From contig NC_084896.1 of assembly GCF_958979055.1 (NCBI RefSeq), positions 2,170,001-2,234,000 of the forward strand: 64,000 bases of DNA. The letters are read 5' to 3'. How positions within the stretch are numbered: the first letter of the stretch is position 1; each line of letters opens with the position of its first letter. Made by a program: the position numbers and the translations under genes. A model generated the notes under the pieces. The model saw only the letters and a list, made by a program, of their open reading frames with translations. It made no database searches and was not told the DNA's origin. Shown one piece after another: positions 34,583 through 63,284 of the stretch. This DNA is from Alnus glutinosa (lineage: Eukaryota > Streptophyta > Magnoliopsida > Fagales > Betulaceae).

Positions 34583-34972
34583 ATTAAAAAATAAGTGCTC
34601 AATTGTTTCCACACAAAATATCACCGGGTTTCATCAAACCCAATTCGGGTTTCACCTTTTCATTTTCAACATAAATAAACATTGCAAAGTATTCAATATT
34701 GATTTCATTTTTTTTTTTAAATGTCAAATTAAAACCTTTTTTTTTTAAAAAAAAAAAAAAATACAAAAAGAAGCATTAACAACGGAGCCTAGAAAATAAC
34801 TCCAACTCCAACCTCAAACCTAACTCCCAATATTGGTTTCTATTCCTGTTCTTCTAAGTAATCATGTGAAGCCCTCAGGTCTTGCTTCATCGCGAAGCAG
34901 GGAGCTCTGCTTTTGTGAAAAGTGAAGGTCAAGGCCACTTCTTTATACTCTTATTATGATATTTTATTTATT

Positions 34973-35292
34973 AAGGTCCGTTTGGGTTTGCGATTTAAAA
35001 AAGTGCGATTTAAAATTACGATTTTAAAATGTGCGATTTGAAAAAAGTGATTTTTAAAAACGCAGTTAAGCGTTTGGTAAAATCGCAGTTTAGCGTTTAA
35101 AATCACAAATTAGCCTTTAAAAAAATTCTGCGTTTTGAAAAAAACACCATCTTACCTGCTATTTGAAAAGGCAGATTTTCTGCGTTTTCAAATTGCAATT
35201 TTTAAAAACTCAGTTCCCAAACGATTTATGTTCTGGAATTCGGTTTAAAATCAGACTTATTATTTAAGAAATTGCAATCTCAAACGCACCTT
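34973..35292. mobile_element. MITE with AAGGTCCGTTTGGG ends
   Basis: The termini AAGGTCCGTTTGGGTTTGCG and GCAATCTCAAACGCACCTT are imperfect inverted repeats of about 25 bp. The interior repeats GCGATTT, CGCAGTT and TTTAAAA motifs. About 320 bp, non-coding. The ends resemble common hAT/PIF-type plant MITEs; target duplication is ambiguous in this AT-rich context. Confidence 0.7.
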
Positions 35293-35716
35293 AAAAAGTA
35301 TATAGGTCCTTAATATGTACCCTCTTATTCTTATGCCAGGAATTATGATCATGTGGAGCTAAAAGTTTGACTAAGTTGATACTTTAATTCACTTAGAGAA
35401 TCAAAGATATGGACAAAAATTTCTTTTAAATTGGGTTGGGTAAATTTTCTCCAATTCGGTCTATAAATTTTTTATATGTTCTTTAACATGTGATCAACAC
35501 ATGTTTATAATAGTTTTATTAAAAAAAAGAAAAAAAACATATACTTCTCACGTACTCAAAAAACATATGACAATTTATAGATCGAGTCCAACCCAATTCG
35601 AAAGAAATTTATGTCTCTAATGATTTAACAAGTTTTGTTGTCTGTCAATGTTGGTGTGACCGACCAAAACAACACAATACAATGCAATTAGTTAAGAGAA
35701 TAAGAAAAAGAAGATT

Positions 35717-35830
35717 AAAATTTTAGGATTTCACCTAGAAATTTGGCTTATGGATGGCATATTTGTAATTATAAATAATTATAAAAATGCCATTCATAAG
35801 CCAAATTTTCGGATGAAATTCGAAAATTTT
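35717..35830. mobile_element. Short MITE at the duplication edge
   Basis: The arms AAAATTTTAGGATTTCACCT...TTGGCTTATGGATGGCAT and ATGCCATTCATAAGCCAA...GAAATTCGAAAATTTT pair over about 45 bp. It ends two bases before the left breakpoint of the B/C duplication unit (35833) and is absent at the corresponding point 5' of C. Confidence 0.8.
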
Positions 35831-36718
35831 GCTTCTCCCAACTATTACTCATTACACAATATGTGGAAATTTTTTTCTTTTTTAATTAATTAATTTTGAT
35901 GGCTTGCTTAAGAATAGTCAGGAATCTTAAGAAAATTTTGATGGCTTGCTTAAGAAAATTTTCCAAACGATCTGTAAGAAATAGTCAGGAATCTTTTGGA
36001 AGTGAACACGTCACAATAGAAGTACAAGTTTTCTTGGATTCCCATCCCTCAGATTTCTTAAAATATGAGTTTCTCAAATTTTAAAATCTCGTAAACAAAT
36101 TATAAACACAATAGTTTATTCTTAGAACAAAAACAGAGAAGAGGAAGTAAGATTTAACACTGCAATGGGAGAAAAATAACAACGAGAAGGAGAGAGATAT
36201 ATAGCTTTCAATTTTTTCTTGACTCTCCTCCTTTCTCTTCTTTCAAACTGATTTATCTCTCTCTCTCTCTTTATGTGCACGTGGTACTGTAGTCCACGAC
36301 GCTCCTCGGGGACCCATACGATCGACGATGTGTTTACCTCACCGTCGTCTGGGTAAAAAAAAAAATGAACATGTTCCTCGATAAGACAAAAGACAACTGG
36401 TATGTTTTAGATTTAGACCTTTGGATGCAACCAACGGCCACGATTTTGAAGCTTTCAGTTTTCTTGCCTGCGTTCCTTCTTGGGAAGCTTCAAAAGTCCA
36501 AAGGCAAGCCAATCAGAGAGCCCATGTTGGTCCAAAATGGCTGTCCCCATTTTCTACGATTCTTGTGGGTACACTCCTGGAACCCTCCTTTGTATTCTTT
36601 TCTTTCTTCTTGTTTGTTGCTCCTTCACCTTCTTCCTGTATTGCTCAGCAAGAAAAAGAACAAAAAAGTCCTAGTTTTCTGTAACTACTCACTGCGATAC
36701 TGCAAGTTATAGTGAGGG

Positions 36719-42045
<5,327 letters not shown>

Positions 42046-43065
42046 AATGTCTACTATATCAAAGAAAATAAATGTTGTAGAACCAATCCTTTTGTTTGAT
42101 TTTTATGCACGATGATATATATGCTACATGCGTGTCACTAAATGTTGTTCTTTCCTTTATAAAATAATAGTTCTCCCAACTATTACTCATTACACAATAT
42201 GTGGAAATTTTTTCTTTTTTAATTAATTTTGATGGCTTGCTTAAGAATAGTCAGGAATCTTAAGAAAATTTTGATGGCTTTGCTTAAGAAAATTTTCCAA
42301 ACGATCTGTAAGAAATAGTCAGGAATCTTTTGGAAGTGGACACGTCACAATAGAAGTACAAGTTTTCTTGGATTCCCATCCGTCAGATTTCTCAAATTTT
42401 ATGAGTTTCTCAAATTTTAAAATCTCGTAAACAAATTATAAACACAATAGTTATTTCTTAGAACAAAAACAGAGAAGAGGAAGTAAGATTTAACACTGCA
42501 ATGGGAGAAAAATAACAACGAGAAGGAGAGAGATATATAGCTTTCATTTTTTCTTGACTCTCCTCCTTTCTCTTCTTTCAAACTGATTTATCTCTCTCTC
42601 TCTCTCTCTCTCTCCCTCTCTCTCTTTATGTGCACCTGGTACTGTAGTCCACGACGCCCCTCGGGGACCCATACGACGATGTGTTTACCCTCACCGTCGT
42701 CTGGGTAAAAAATGAACATGTTCCTTGATAAGACAAAAGACAACTGGTATGTTTTAGATTTAGACCTTTGGATGCAACCAACGGCCACGATTTTGAAGCT
42801 TCAAGTTTTCTTGCCTGCGTTCCTTCTTGGGAAGCTTCAAAAGTCCAAAGGCAAGTCAATCAGAGAGCCCATCTTGGTCCAAAATGGCTGTCCCCATTTT
42901 CTACGATTCTTATGGGTACACTCCTGGAACCCTCCTTTGTATTCTTTTCTTTCTTCTTGTTTGTTGCTCCTTCACCTTCTTCCTGTATTGCTCAGCAAAA
43001 AAAAGAAAAAAAAAGTCCTAGTTTTCTGTAACTACTCACTGCGATACTGCAAGTTATAGTGAGGG

Positions 43066-48388
<5,323 letters not shown>

Positions 48389-49140
48389 AATGTCTACTAT
48401 ATCAAAGAAAATAAATGTTGTAGAACCAATCCTTTTGTTTGATTTTTATGCACGATGATATATATGCTACATGCGTGTCACTAAATGTTGTCTTGGTTCA
48501 CTCATATCATAGAACCAATCTTCTTGAAGCTTTTGAACCATATCTCTTATAAATTATGCGCTATGCATGACTGTAATAATGTGAATTTTCTACCAAAAGT
48601 ATATTCACAGCAATATCATATATGTAAATTTCTACTATATCAATGATAAAAATTTTCCAATAATTACACAACTATAAATCAAAGCTCTAACTAAACACCC
48701 AATTGAAATACAACATGGCACAATCCAATAATTCCAACAAATTGGTACTCACAAATTCAATCAATTTTCCAAAATATATCATTATAAACGTTAAACATAA
48801 ATATATATAAAAGAAATGGCAGGTGTTCACCTTGAAAGAGACCAACATATAAAATAAGTTAAACATAACTTCATGCTTTGTAGTCGGAAAGCAGGATGGA
48901 CAATTTTGTCAGCTAAAGAACACAAACTAATCCTACCTATCTCTCCACAAACTTATTTTTGTCAGAAAATTTTCTACTTACAATCCAATTTTCCAGCACT
49001 TAATTTCTTATAAACCAAACAGAACTCAAAGAATTTTTGCAATACTCCAAAGTACTTTGCCCCATTAGAGGCAAAAAGCGTACAAAAGTTTCTAAGCGGG
49101 TTTCAACCAATTGTAGATATAGATAGATAATAAAGTTACG
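48389..49140. other. 3' flank of gene C, paralogous to the flank of gene D
   Basis: No gene is supported. Most of the stretch matches 63285-64000 in order (for example GGACAATTTTGTCAGCTAAA, CCTACCTATCTCTCCACAA, CAACCAATTGTAGATATAGA). The C and D genes are thus paralogous well past their 3' ends. Confidence 0.7.
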
Positions 49141-49214
49141 TCTCAATCTTTTCTAGAGCTCCACTATTTTTTACTAAGCTCCAAACCTCTTATCTAAACT
49201 GAGCCAGCTGTGTT

Positions 49215-49455
49215 GGGTGTGTTTGACAAACATTTGTGATTGTGAAATTTTTGTAGTAAAAAGTAATTGATTTGATATAAAATATATACAAGTATAAAAT
49301 TGTTTTATAAAAAAGTGAAAAAGTTATTTGAATAGTAATAAAAAAAAAAATTTATTGATATGATGTAAAAAGTGAAAAAAAAAAAAATAGAGAATGTTTT
49401 GGATTTAACTTTTTTTAGAGAAGTGAAAAAAGTAGAGAATGTTTTGGATTTGACT
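49215..49455. mobile_element. MITE-like element related to the one in gene A exon 1
   Basis: It begins TGTGTTTGACAAACATTT and is built of AAAAAGTGAAAAA and AGAGAATGTTTTGGATTT motifs like 26335-26637. The right end is blurred by an internal duplication of AGAGAATGTTTTGGATTT. Non-coding. Confidence 0.55.
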
Positions 49456-50597
49456 TAATGACATTTTTTTAAGTGGCTTTTCTTTTCTATTTTGTAAGTG
49501 ACTGGTATGGGTAGCTATGATAATATTGACACGTCTTTTTTTAAAATTAAATAAATGATGTAAAGTTATCTACACTTTATATTTACGAACTTTAAATCAT
49601 AACCATAAAATTTATAATATCTATTTCATTTAAAATTAACAAAATCCTTGCCCACAATCTACACCCTAGGGTCACTAAGCAAAAAAGGCTCATTGTCCTC
49701 GATAATAACTTTGAAACAAGTATGCTTAAAATAATGCATGCCAATTTGAATTTGTTTATCATATATATGCAAGTGTTGTGGTTACAGTCCTCTTGATGCA
49801 ACCAAACCAAGACCTAAAAAGATTCCTCTCAAATCTAAAGCTAGTGGTTTTAAAATCAACTTCTCCACACCCACACCCGCACCCAAATCCTGCATCTCCC
49901 TGATTCATGCATCTCCTTGATTCACGCCCGCTCCCTTTGACTGCCCCCGACCAAACTCCATATATGGCACTAATGGCAGACAACCTTTCCTTGAAAATCC
50001 TCTACCCATTCCCCGATGGATCCTAACGAATAACCCTCTCTCTCTCTCATCGTGGGACAGGCTGGGTGATGTGAAGTAAGAATTTAGGAGTCCCATCCGC
50101 CTCTCAAGCGCGTGAATCAAAGGCGCTGAACATTTCAAGCTAAAAGAAAATTTTGCCACTGTAAAAAATTTGCCCAGCTTGCTTCGTCGAGACAAAAACG
50201 AGTAATTAATATGATTAACTATTGAAATATAATAAGAATTTATTACAATGCTGATTCTTTAGATATAATTTGAATCTTCAAAATAATATATAATTTTTTC
50301 CCCTGAAAATCCTAAAATAGGTGAAAATACATCTAATAATAAGAATGAAAAATTCTATATTTAGAGTGCAACCACCAAATCCCTCGTCCCTTCTTATTTT
50401 CTTAACTCTATCCGTAGGAGTGGCATGGCAATGAGTCAATGACCTTCGCAATTCTTTCCCATTTTAACTTTTTGGATTAAATAAATAATAAAAAAGATTT
50501 AATAGTTAAATTTTGGTTAAAGTTTTACAACCAGCACTTGTTCAGGCAATCTGAAAACAGAATAGTGAAAATGCTATTTCGACCATGACTTTTCGGT
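49456..50597. repeat. Long direct repeat, copy 1
   Basis: Matches 55106-56100 over about 1 kb, starting TTAATGACATTTTTTTAAGTGG and ending TTTCGACCATGACTTTTCGG. Copy 1 has about 120 bp (near 50355-50450) absent from copy 2. Both copies end beside a long T run. No coding sequence was recognised on either strand. Confidence 0.85.
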
Positions 50598-50601
50598 TAG
50601 T

Positions 50602-50639
<38 letters not shown>

Positions 50640-51015
50640 TGATGTAGCCTACGGAATGTCTTTAGACGTAACAAAACGAGTACCTCTTGATATCATGGGG
50701 GACTCCAATTGCCTTGCGTAGGGGCAGACCCTGAAATGCATTCCTTTCACCTTAGAGTTTTTGGTGGAGACAAGCAAAGTGCGAAGCCGTTGCTTGTTGG
50801 GTTGGGAAAAACTTTGTTAGCCAAAAAATAGGGAGGCGTGGGAAAAACTTTGTAAGCAAATAATGAATGTTTGCTTTGAAAAGACAAATAAAAAAGAATA
50901 AAATAAAAAATACTTTGCAGATAATCTTTTTTTTTTTTTTTTTTTTTGAACTTTTATAAATCATTTTGTAGCGTAATTGTATATGAAAAAAAAAAAGACA
51001 TGAACTCGGAAAATT

Positions 51016-51046
<31 letters not shown>

Positions 51047-51719
51047 AGAAAGAAGTCATAGTATGACTGTTTATTTTTTTAAAATAAAGAAAAAAAAGTG
51101 TCCTTAAAACGTAAACTATATTTGTACTATTAGAGTGTTTTAAAAAATTTGATTATAATACGATTCCATTCACTAGAGTATTGCACTGTACCAAACAAAG
51201 GAATACATATGCAATATTCTATTATACTGTTACAACCAAACAAAAGAATAAGAATAATTATTTCATTCCACCTTCTTCTATTCATAGTAATATCTATTCT
51301 TTTTTCTAATGGAATAGCCATTCCATGAACCAAACGAAGCCTTATAGTAAAACCCTAAGGCTACGAAAGGTAATAAAATCCTCCTAAGAATGGAAACAAA
51401 ACAAAGAAGCAAAATATGGGAATACTTGGTGTCGAAGGATATTCTAAATATATGGAAATACTAGGTGCGAAAGGAAAGCCATATTAGGAAAAATATAATA
51501 ATTAAAGTAATACTTGACAACAAAGGAAATCTAAACATTGGAATCTTCTAAAAGTGGAATCATGAAATTTAGGACAGGTTATAATGCATAATATCTTCCA
51601 AATCACAATTTGTCAATAGTCTACTATTTAATTTCTTGGTCATTAAACATGTTGGTCAGAGGCCACTGCCACTTTGGGTCCATTGGGGTCAGATGATTAT
51701 TTGGGCCAAACGGATTGTC
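50598..51719. other. AT-rich intergenic DNA with T and A runs
   Basis: Contains a T run at about 50606-50638, further T and A runs near 50930-51030, and a palindromic stretch near 51150-51330 (GATTCCATTCACTAGAGTAT versus ATGGAATAGCCATTCCATGA) that may be a decayed MITE. No gene is supported. Confidence 0.5.
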
Positions 51720-53112
51720 CTACATCAGTCTCCTCCTCTTCGAGTTATTATCCCCATATAACAGGTCATCTGGATGGCATTTGAACATTTCAGCTACATT
51801 GAAGATGTTTAAAATTAACATGTCGTTGGGGAGTTCCACAACATAGACATTGTCATTTATCTTCCTTGTGATTCAAAACGGTCCATAGTTGCTATTCTTC
51901 AATTTGCCATAGGTTCAAGTGGGGAAACGATTCTTGCGCAAATGTGCCATGGCTAAAGTACCTTCTTGGAAAGTCTTTACTTGCCGCTTTTTATCTACCG
52001 TTGCCTTGTACTTATCATTTGCTTGTCTAAATTCAGGCGTACATCTTCCTTCATTTGTTACCCTCGTTTTGCCATATTCTCGCTTGCTAAGGTTAAACCT
52101 GGGAGCTTCGGGAGCGGAACCAAGTGTAAAGCATGATTAGGAGGTTTGGTGCAGACAACCTCGAATGGTGATTTGCCCGTAGACTTGTTGCTCATAAAAT
52201 TGAATGCAAACTCCACCTAAGGAAGATTAAGATCCCACTGTTCAGCTTGTCTCTTGAGACACATTTGAGAACGTTATCGAGGGTCTGGTTGGTCACCTCT
52301 GTCTAACCGTCGGTTTACGGGTGGCAAGTGTTGCTGTACTTCAATGACGTGTCAAACCTCCGCCACAAGGTTATCCAGAAGTGACTAAGGAACTTGATGT
52401 CTCGGTGCGACGTGATGGACTTTGGTACACCATGCAGTCGAACAACATCAATAAAGAAGATATGGGCTATGTGAGATGCATAAGAGGTCTTCATGCAATG
52501 GATGAAGTGTGCAATTTTGAAAAATCTGTCAATTACTATGAAAATAGAGTCCATACCTTGTTGGTCCCTCAGCATACAAATCCTTTAAGTGTTCAAAGCT
52601 TATGATCTCAGATTGTAATGTCGTGAGTAAAGCGGCATGTCTGCTCAAAGCGTCTGCCACTTTGTTCTATTGCCCTGACTTGTGCTTGAGCACAAAGGTA
52701 AACTTTTGTGTGAAAGCTATCCACCGAGCGTGCATTTGGTACAAGTTTCTTTGGGTATTGACAAATTTCCAAGCTTATGGTCTCTATACAGAACAAACTC
52801 CCACTGGATCAAATATTGTTCCCAATGCTTTAAACCCTAGATAACAACATAGAATTTCAGCTCATATGTAGTCCACTTCTGCCGAGCTTCATTCAGTTTC
52901 TCACTGTAGGACTCAAAGGGCCACTCTTCTTGTGACAACACAGACCATATTCCCATGATTGACACCTCACAATCCATCAGACCACTCAAAAAATTTGGGT
53001 GCTTCGATTGTAACAATTCAGGGAAAAACACTAGCCACATCTGCGCTATCACCCCAAAAGAACTAGTCGATTTGAAGCTTTCCCTAGAATTACTTTTAAA
53101 ACCCAATTTCAT
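51720..53112 (-). pseudogene. Degenerate Ty3 pol fragment (RNase H to integrase)
   Basis: Read on the minus strand: RNase H start EKLNEARQKWTTYELKFYVV near 52850-52910, then decayed YSDHEALK-type and KHSG/VADALSR-type sequence near 52700-52800. The integrase core lies at 52575-52315 ([53 protein letters not shown]). A tail continues to about 51720. The second catalytic Asp reads SHRD where relatives have SDRD, and frameshifts are frequent, so it is dead. No LTRs were identified. It is a different Ty3 lineage from the one at 1-7680. Confidence 0.85.
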
Positions 53113-53571
53113 CTAGTAACTAGGCAATAAGGGATTTAGCACTCATCTACCTCTTATAAATCACTCACTTTATGTGAGCTATTAATCTCTTCCCAATATG
53201 GGCCGGGGTGTTACACCGATCCCCCTTAATTATCCACAATTTCAACTATGGCCAACCCAGCCACCCCATCTACTATTTTAAGGGTGGTCGACCATCTTCA
53301 AAACAGTTTTAAAGGTAGTCGATTAACCCCATTAACTATTTTCATAGTGATCAATCACCTAAAAAATTATTTAGAAGTGGTCAACCGCTCCATAAATAGT
53401 TACTTCCACGCCAGATAATGAAAGCAAAAGCACAATAAACAAGACCTTCTAGCCTACTAGATGAGGTTTGGACGCGGGAGATTTAAGACAATGGCCATGT
53501 CATGGGCCACCCCAACTTCATATGTATGCTTGTCACATTGTATATGTGGCAAGATGCATTCAAAGGTTGTT
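53113..53571. other. Intergenic DNA, probable retroelement flank and diverged repeat
   Basis: It starts with a decayed LTR-like stretch (ATGGGCCGGGGTGTTACA near 53199-53216). A loose repeat of GTGGTCGACCAT-like motifs follows at about 53285-53385. No gene is supported. Confidence 0.4.
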
Positions 53572-53851
53572 GGGATAAACCTTTTCCCCCATGAACTATC
53601 AATTGTTGCCAATATTCCCCTATGAATTGATACCTTCACCATAAAAAGAGAATAGAAGTACCAGAGCATCGGGTACCATATGCAACCCGATGCAACTTGA
53701 TATACTATAACATCGGGTATATGGCCCGCGAACCACTCCAGATGCAACCAGATGCTCTAGTACTTCAATGCCCTTTTTTGGTGAGGGGTGTTAGTTCATG
53801 GAACATATTGACAATGACTGATAATTTATGGGTGAATAAGATAATTACCCC
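53572..53851. mobile_element. MITE with MULE-like termini
   Basis: The ends GGGATAAACCTTTTCCCCCA...TGAACTATCAATTGTTGCC and its partner at about 53785-53851 (ATTGACAATGACTGATAATT...ATAATTACCCC) form imperfect inverted repeats of about 65 bp. The interior repeats GCATCGGGTA and CAACCCGATGCAA. A single end of the same type occurs near 57157-57200. Confidence 0.6.
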
Positions 53852-55105
53852 AAAGTTATTGGTTACTATGAGATAAGGAAGGATTAAAGCCATTTGAAAT
53901 TGTCATTACCCATTTGTCCTCAAACTGAATGTACGTATGACCCACTGTAAAATATCTACATGCATAATGCCATAGATATGGGTTACTAGATACGTTCCAT
54001 TCCTTATAATAATGGAGTGCAAACAATATAGATACATTTTATGGCTACATATCGATCCTTGGTTTTTTGATGAATTCAGATGAGCATTAGACAATTAGGA
54101 CGATCTTCACATTCGAATGAGAAAACCCTTAATTTTATGTTTCAAAATGGGATTTATTTGATAGAAAAATGTTAAGCCTTGAAAAACGAAGGAGAAAATT
54201 GAGTCATCACAAACCAACAAAGTTTTCCTTCAAACTGAATTAGAAAAAATTCTTCTAATTCAATTTATTAAATTGACATTTGTCCTTAAAGTATGTGATT
54301 CTCACATACATTTTTAAAATACGTGTGAGAACTTATGTTATCGAATGTTTGACTTTCCACTTTGAACATTTGGCCATGACTATTTGTTCATTCGATCCTC
54401 CCATCTTGAACATTCAACCAAGACATCAAATCTTAAAATACCAAAAAAATCTAATCCAATTCCAAATCCTAGCATCCTAAAACTTAAATTAAAGCTCACT
54501 TAACTCTAATTACTAATTTAGGGTATTACAGGCTATTTTGTAGCTTCCACCATCCGTTCTCACAGCAAGAGAGAGACGATGAAGCCGAGAGCAAGAGAGA
54601 GAGAAACCGAGAGAGAAGATCAGAAAGAGACTCGGGAGATAAAATCAGACAGAGAGAGAGAGAGAGGGAGAGAGTTTGGGTCTATGGAGGTTGAAGGTCG
54701 TGGCACCACCTCAGCTCGTTGCTACGTTAGCCACTGTTCAACTAAGGAGAGAGAGTTGTAGTCAATGAGGAAAAAAGGTCAAAATCATTTTTGATAGGTA
54801 ATTTTTGGTGATTTCATTAGGTTGTGTTTAGATTTATGGGATTTCTATAGTTTTGAGTTTTGATTGATTGGGCAACGTGGAATTTCAATTGTTGGTTGAT
54901 TTTTTTTTTATTGGTGTTTATTCTCGGTGGTGGTTGATGGCTGATTAAGGTTGAGGCTTGATTTTGGGTATTTTTTTATTATTGTTGCTTGTCTGGGTTT
55001 TGCCTGAATTCTTTTGTGGTGTTTTGGCTTGTTAATGTTCATAATTCATGTGCTATAGTGTTAGAAGGTGAATAGATGTGATATAATCATTTAGTTGAAA
55101 AAGTT
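53852..55105. other. Intergenic DNA with a GA-rich tract
   Basis: AT-rich, with a GAGA-rich purine segment at about 54567-54680 that creates a 60-codon Arg/Glu frame without family resemblance. The part from 54540 to 55080 is T/G-rich like a plant UTR or intron, but no gene can be assembled. Confidence 0.45.
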
Positions 55106-56098
55106 TAATGGCATTTTTTTAAGTGGCTTTTCTTTTCTATTTTGTAAATGACTGATATAGGTAGCTATGATAATATTGACACGTCTTTTTTAAAAAATAA
55201 ATAAATGATGTAAGGTTATCTACACTTTATATTCACGAACCGTAAATCATAACTATAAAATGTATAATATCTATTTTATTTGAAAGTGACAAAATCCTTG
55301 CCCACCATCTACACCCTAGGGTCATTAAAATAATTCATGTCAATTTGAATTTGTTTGTCATATACATGCACGTGTTGTGGTTACAGTCCTCTTGATGCAA
55401 CCAAACTAAGACCTAAAAAGATTCCTCTCAAATCTAAAGCTAGTGGTTGCTAGTGGTTTTAAAATCTCTTCTCCACACCCAAATCCTGCATTTCGTTGGT
55501 TCATGCATCTCCTTTATTCAAGCCCGCTCCCTTTGACCGCCCCCGACCAACTCCATATATGACAGAACCTTTCCTTGAAAATCCTCTACCCATTCCCTGA
55601 TGGATCCTAACGGATAACCCTCTCTCTCTCTCTCTCATCGTGGGACAGGCTGGGTGATGTGCAGTAAGAATGTAGGAGTACCATCCGCCTCTCAAGCGCG
55701 TGAATCAAAGGCGCTGAACATTTCAAGCTAAAAGAAAATTTTGCCATTGTAGAAAATTTGCCCAGCTTCGTCGAGACAAAAACGAGTAATTAATATGATT
55801 AAATATTGAAATATAATAAGAATTTATTACAATGCTGATTCTTTAGATATAATTTGAATCTTCAAAATAATATATAATTTTTTCCCCTGAAAATCCTAAA
55901 ATAGGTGAAAATACATCTAATAATAAGAATGAAAAATTCTATATACCCTCGGAATTCTTTCCCATTTTCGCTTTTTGAAATAAATAAATAATAAAAAAAG
56001 ATTTAATAGTTAAATTTTGGTTAAAATTTTACAACCAGCACTTGTTCAGGCAATCTGAAAACAGCATTGTGAAAATGCTATTTTGACCATGATCTTTC

Positions 56099-56100
<2 letters not shown>
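55106..56100. repeat. Long direct repeat, copy 2
   Basis: Paralogue of 49456-50597 in the same orientation, with several small deletions. It ends at TCTTTCGG beside a 47-base T run (about 56101-56147). Confidence 0.85.
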
Positions 56101-56148
<48 letters not shown>

Positions 56149-57350
56149 TAACAAAGGAAAAGAACAAATACTAATAAAATATAAAAATATTTAAAAATAT
56201 TTCTATTTTTATATTATATCACAAATCAAAATAATAATAATAATTATAAAAAAAACACTCTTGAACAAATTTTGTCGAACGAACCTAATGAGTAACTTAT
56301 TAAAGCAATTCAAAAAGTTGTTTGATAATTTGCAGATCGAGACCAAAACTAATTAACATGGATGTCGTGTTGAATAAAGTCACCCCATCCTTTTCCTCCA
56401 CCGCCAGAAAAAGGAGATTCTATGGAGAATTTCCGTTAATTGGCAAATTGACTCCAAAATGGATTCAAATCATGCAGTCAAAAAAAGCCCTCAACTCAAG
56501 AGATCAGAAATTCTAGAAGAATGAACAGGAAGTTTCTTTTGTTCCTTCCTGGCAATTGAAAAATAAAAAAATAGTTAATTCTTATGCTTGCACTTTTAAA
56601 TGCATTTTTAATGTGGTAGTAAAAATCGTCTTTGATTATATTGGATCGATTACAATTGAATTTTCAATCCAACGGCAATTTTTAGTGTCACGTCAAGAAG
56701 TATGAACTTGAGAGTGTAAGATTTTTTAAAATTTATTTTGGCTAACTGTAACAAAAATTATAAAAAAGAAAAAAGAGAAGAAAGAGCATCATACGGTTAG
56801 CCACTATGTGTAAGGAAATAGCTAACTACTACAATAATTGTTGGAGAAAAAAGAATAAATAAAAAATATTTAAAGAGAATAATGAAAATGAATAGCTAAA
56901 ACTTTTATCTAAATGTAGGTGCTTTGAAAAAATGAGAAACTAAAATATAAAAACATGATCTTTTAGCTAAACATTAATTTGTTGAGCCGAACGTGAATGC
57001 TAAGTTTCTGGAGAAGATTTGGACAATAAGATTGTCACACAGATGTGACCCTAGGAGTTAGATTGGTTGCACAAGCATGACAGAGTTTATTATAGTGGTT
57101 TTTTAGTTCAAATTAATAAAATAATATTTTACGCTTTTTGTAAAAATTTATTTTATAGGGTAATTAACTTTTTTACCCATGAACTATTGACATGTGTAAT
57201 TTTGCCTCCACAAACTATTATTTCGATCAAAATAGCATTTACATGTGAAGTTGCATTATTCATAAATCTATTAAAACTCTACTTTAGATTTAGGACAAAT
57301 AATTCAATAAAATGTATTTTTAGCATTTATATTATCTATTTTAGCCAAAT
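56101..57350. other. AT-rich intergenic DNA upstream of gene D
   Basis: Opens with a pure T run of about 47 bases. A 64-codon frame at 56322-56516 is unrecognised. Near 57157-57200 lies a single MULE-like terminus (GGGTAATTAACTTTTTTACC). None of it matches the DNA upstream of B or C. Confidence 0.5.
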
Positions 57351-57540
57351 ATGAGTTTATATAACCCATTGCGAAAGTTCTTACGATTACACTCCTGGAA
57401 CAACCCTCCTTTATATTCTTTTCTTTCTTGTTTGTTGCCCCTTCCCCTTCTTCCAGTATTGCTAAGGAAAAAAAAAAGAAAAAAAAATGGTACAAGTTCT
57501 CTGTAACTACACACTGCGACATTGCAAGTTATAGAGAGGG
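57351..57540 (+). promoter_or_regulatory. Proximal upstream region of gene D conserved with B and C
   Basis: From about 57387 (ACACTCCTGGAACAACCCTCCTTTATATTC) to the ATG this matches about 36570-36718 and 42917-43065. The shared parts include a pyrimidine-rich TTCTTTTCTTTCTT tract and AACTACACACTGCGAC...GCAAGTTATAG just before the start. TTTATATTC in D is a possible TATA box, where B and C have TTTGTATTC. Upstream of this block D is unrelated to B and C. Confidence 0.5.

Positions 57541-63284
<5,744 letters not shown>

Noticed and set aside
34975..35292. Considered as a regulatory repeat with GCGATTT motifs
   Set aside because: Terminal inverted repeats show it is a MITE; no independent evidence of regulation.
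36365..36712. Open frame of 115 codons upstream of gene B, repeated upstream of C (42712-43059)
   Set aside because: It lies in the promoter/5' region, has no family resemblance, and its conservation is explained by the recent duplication. Three overlapping frames are equally open.
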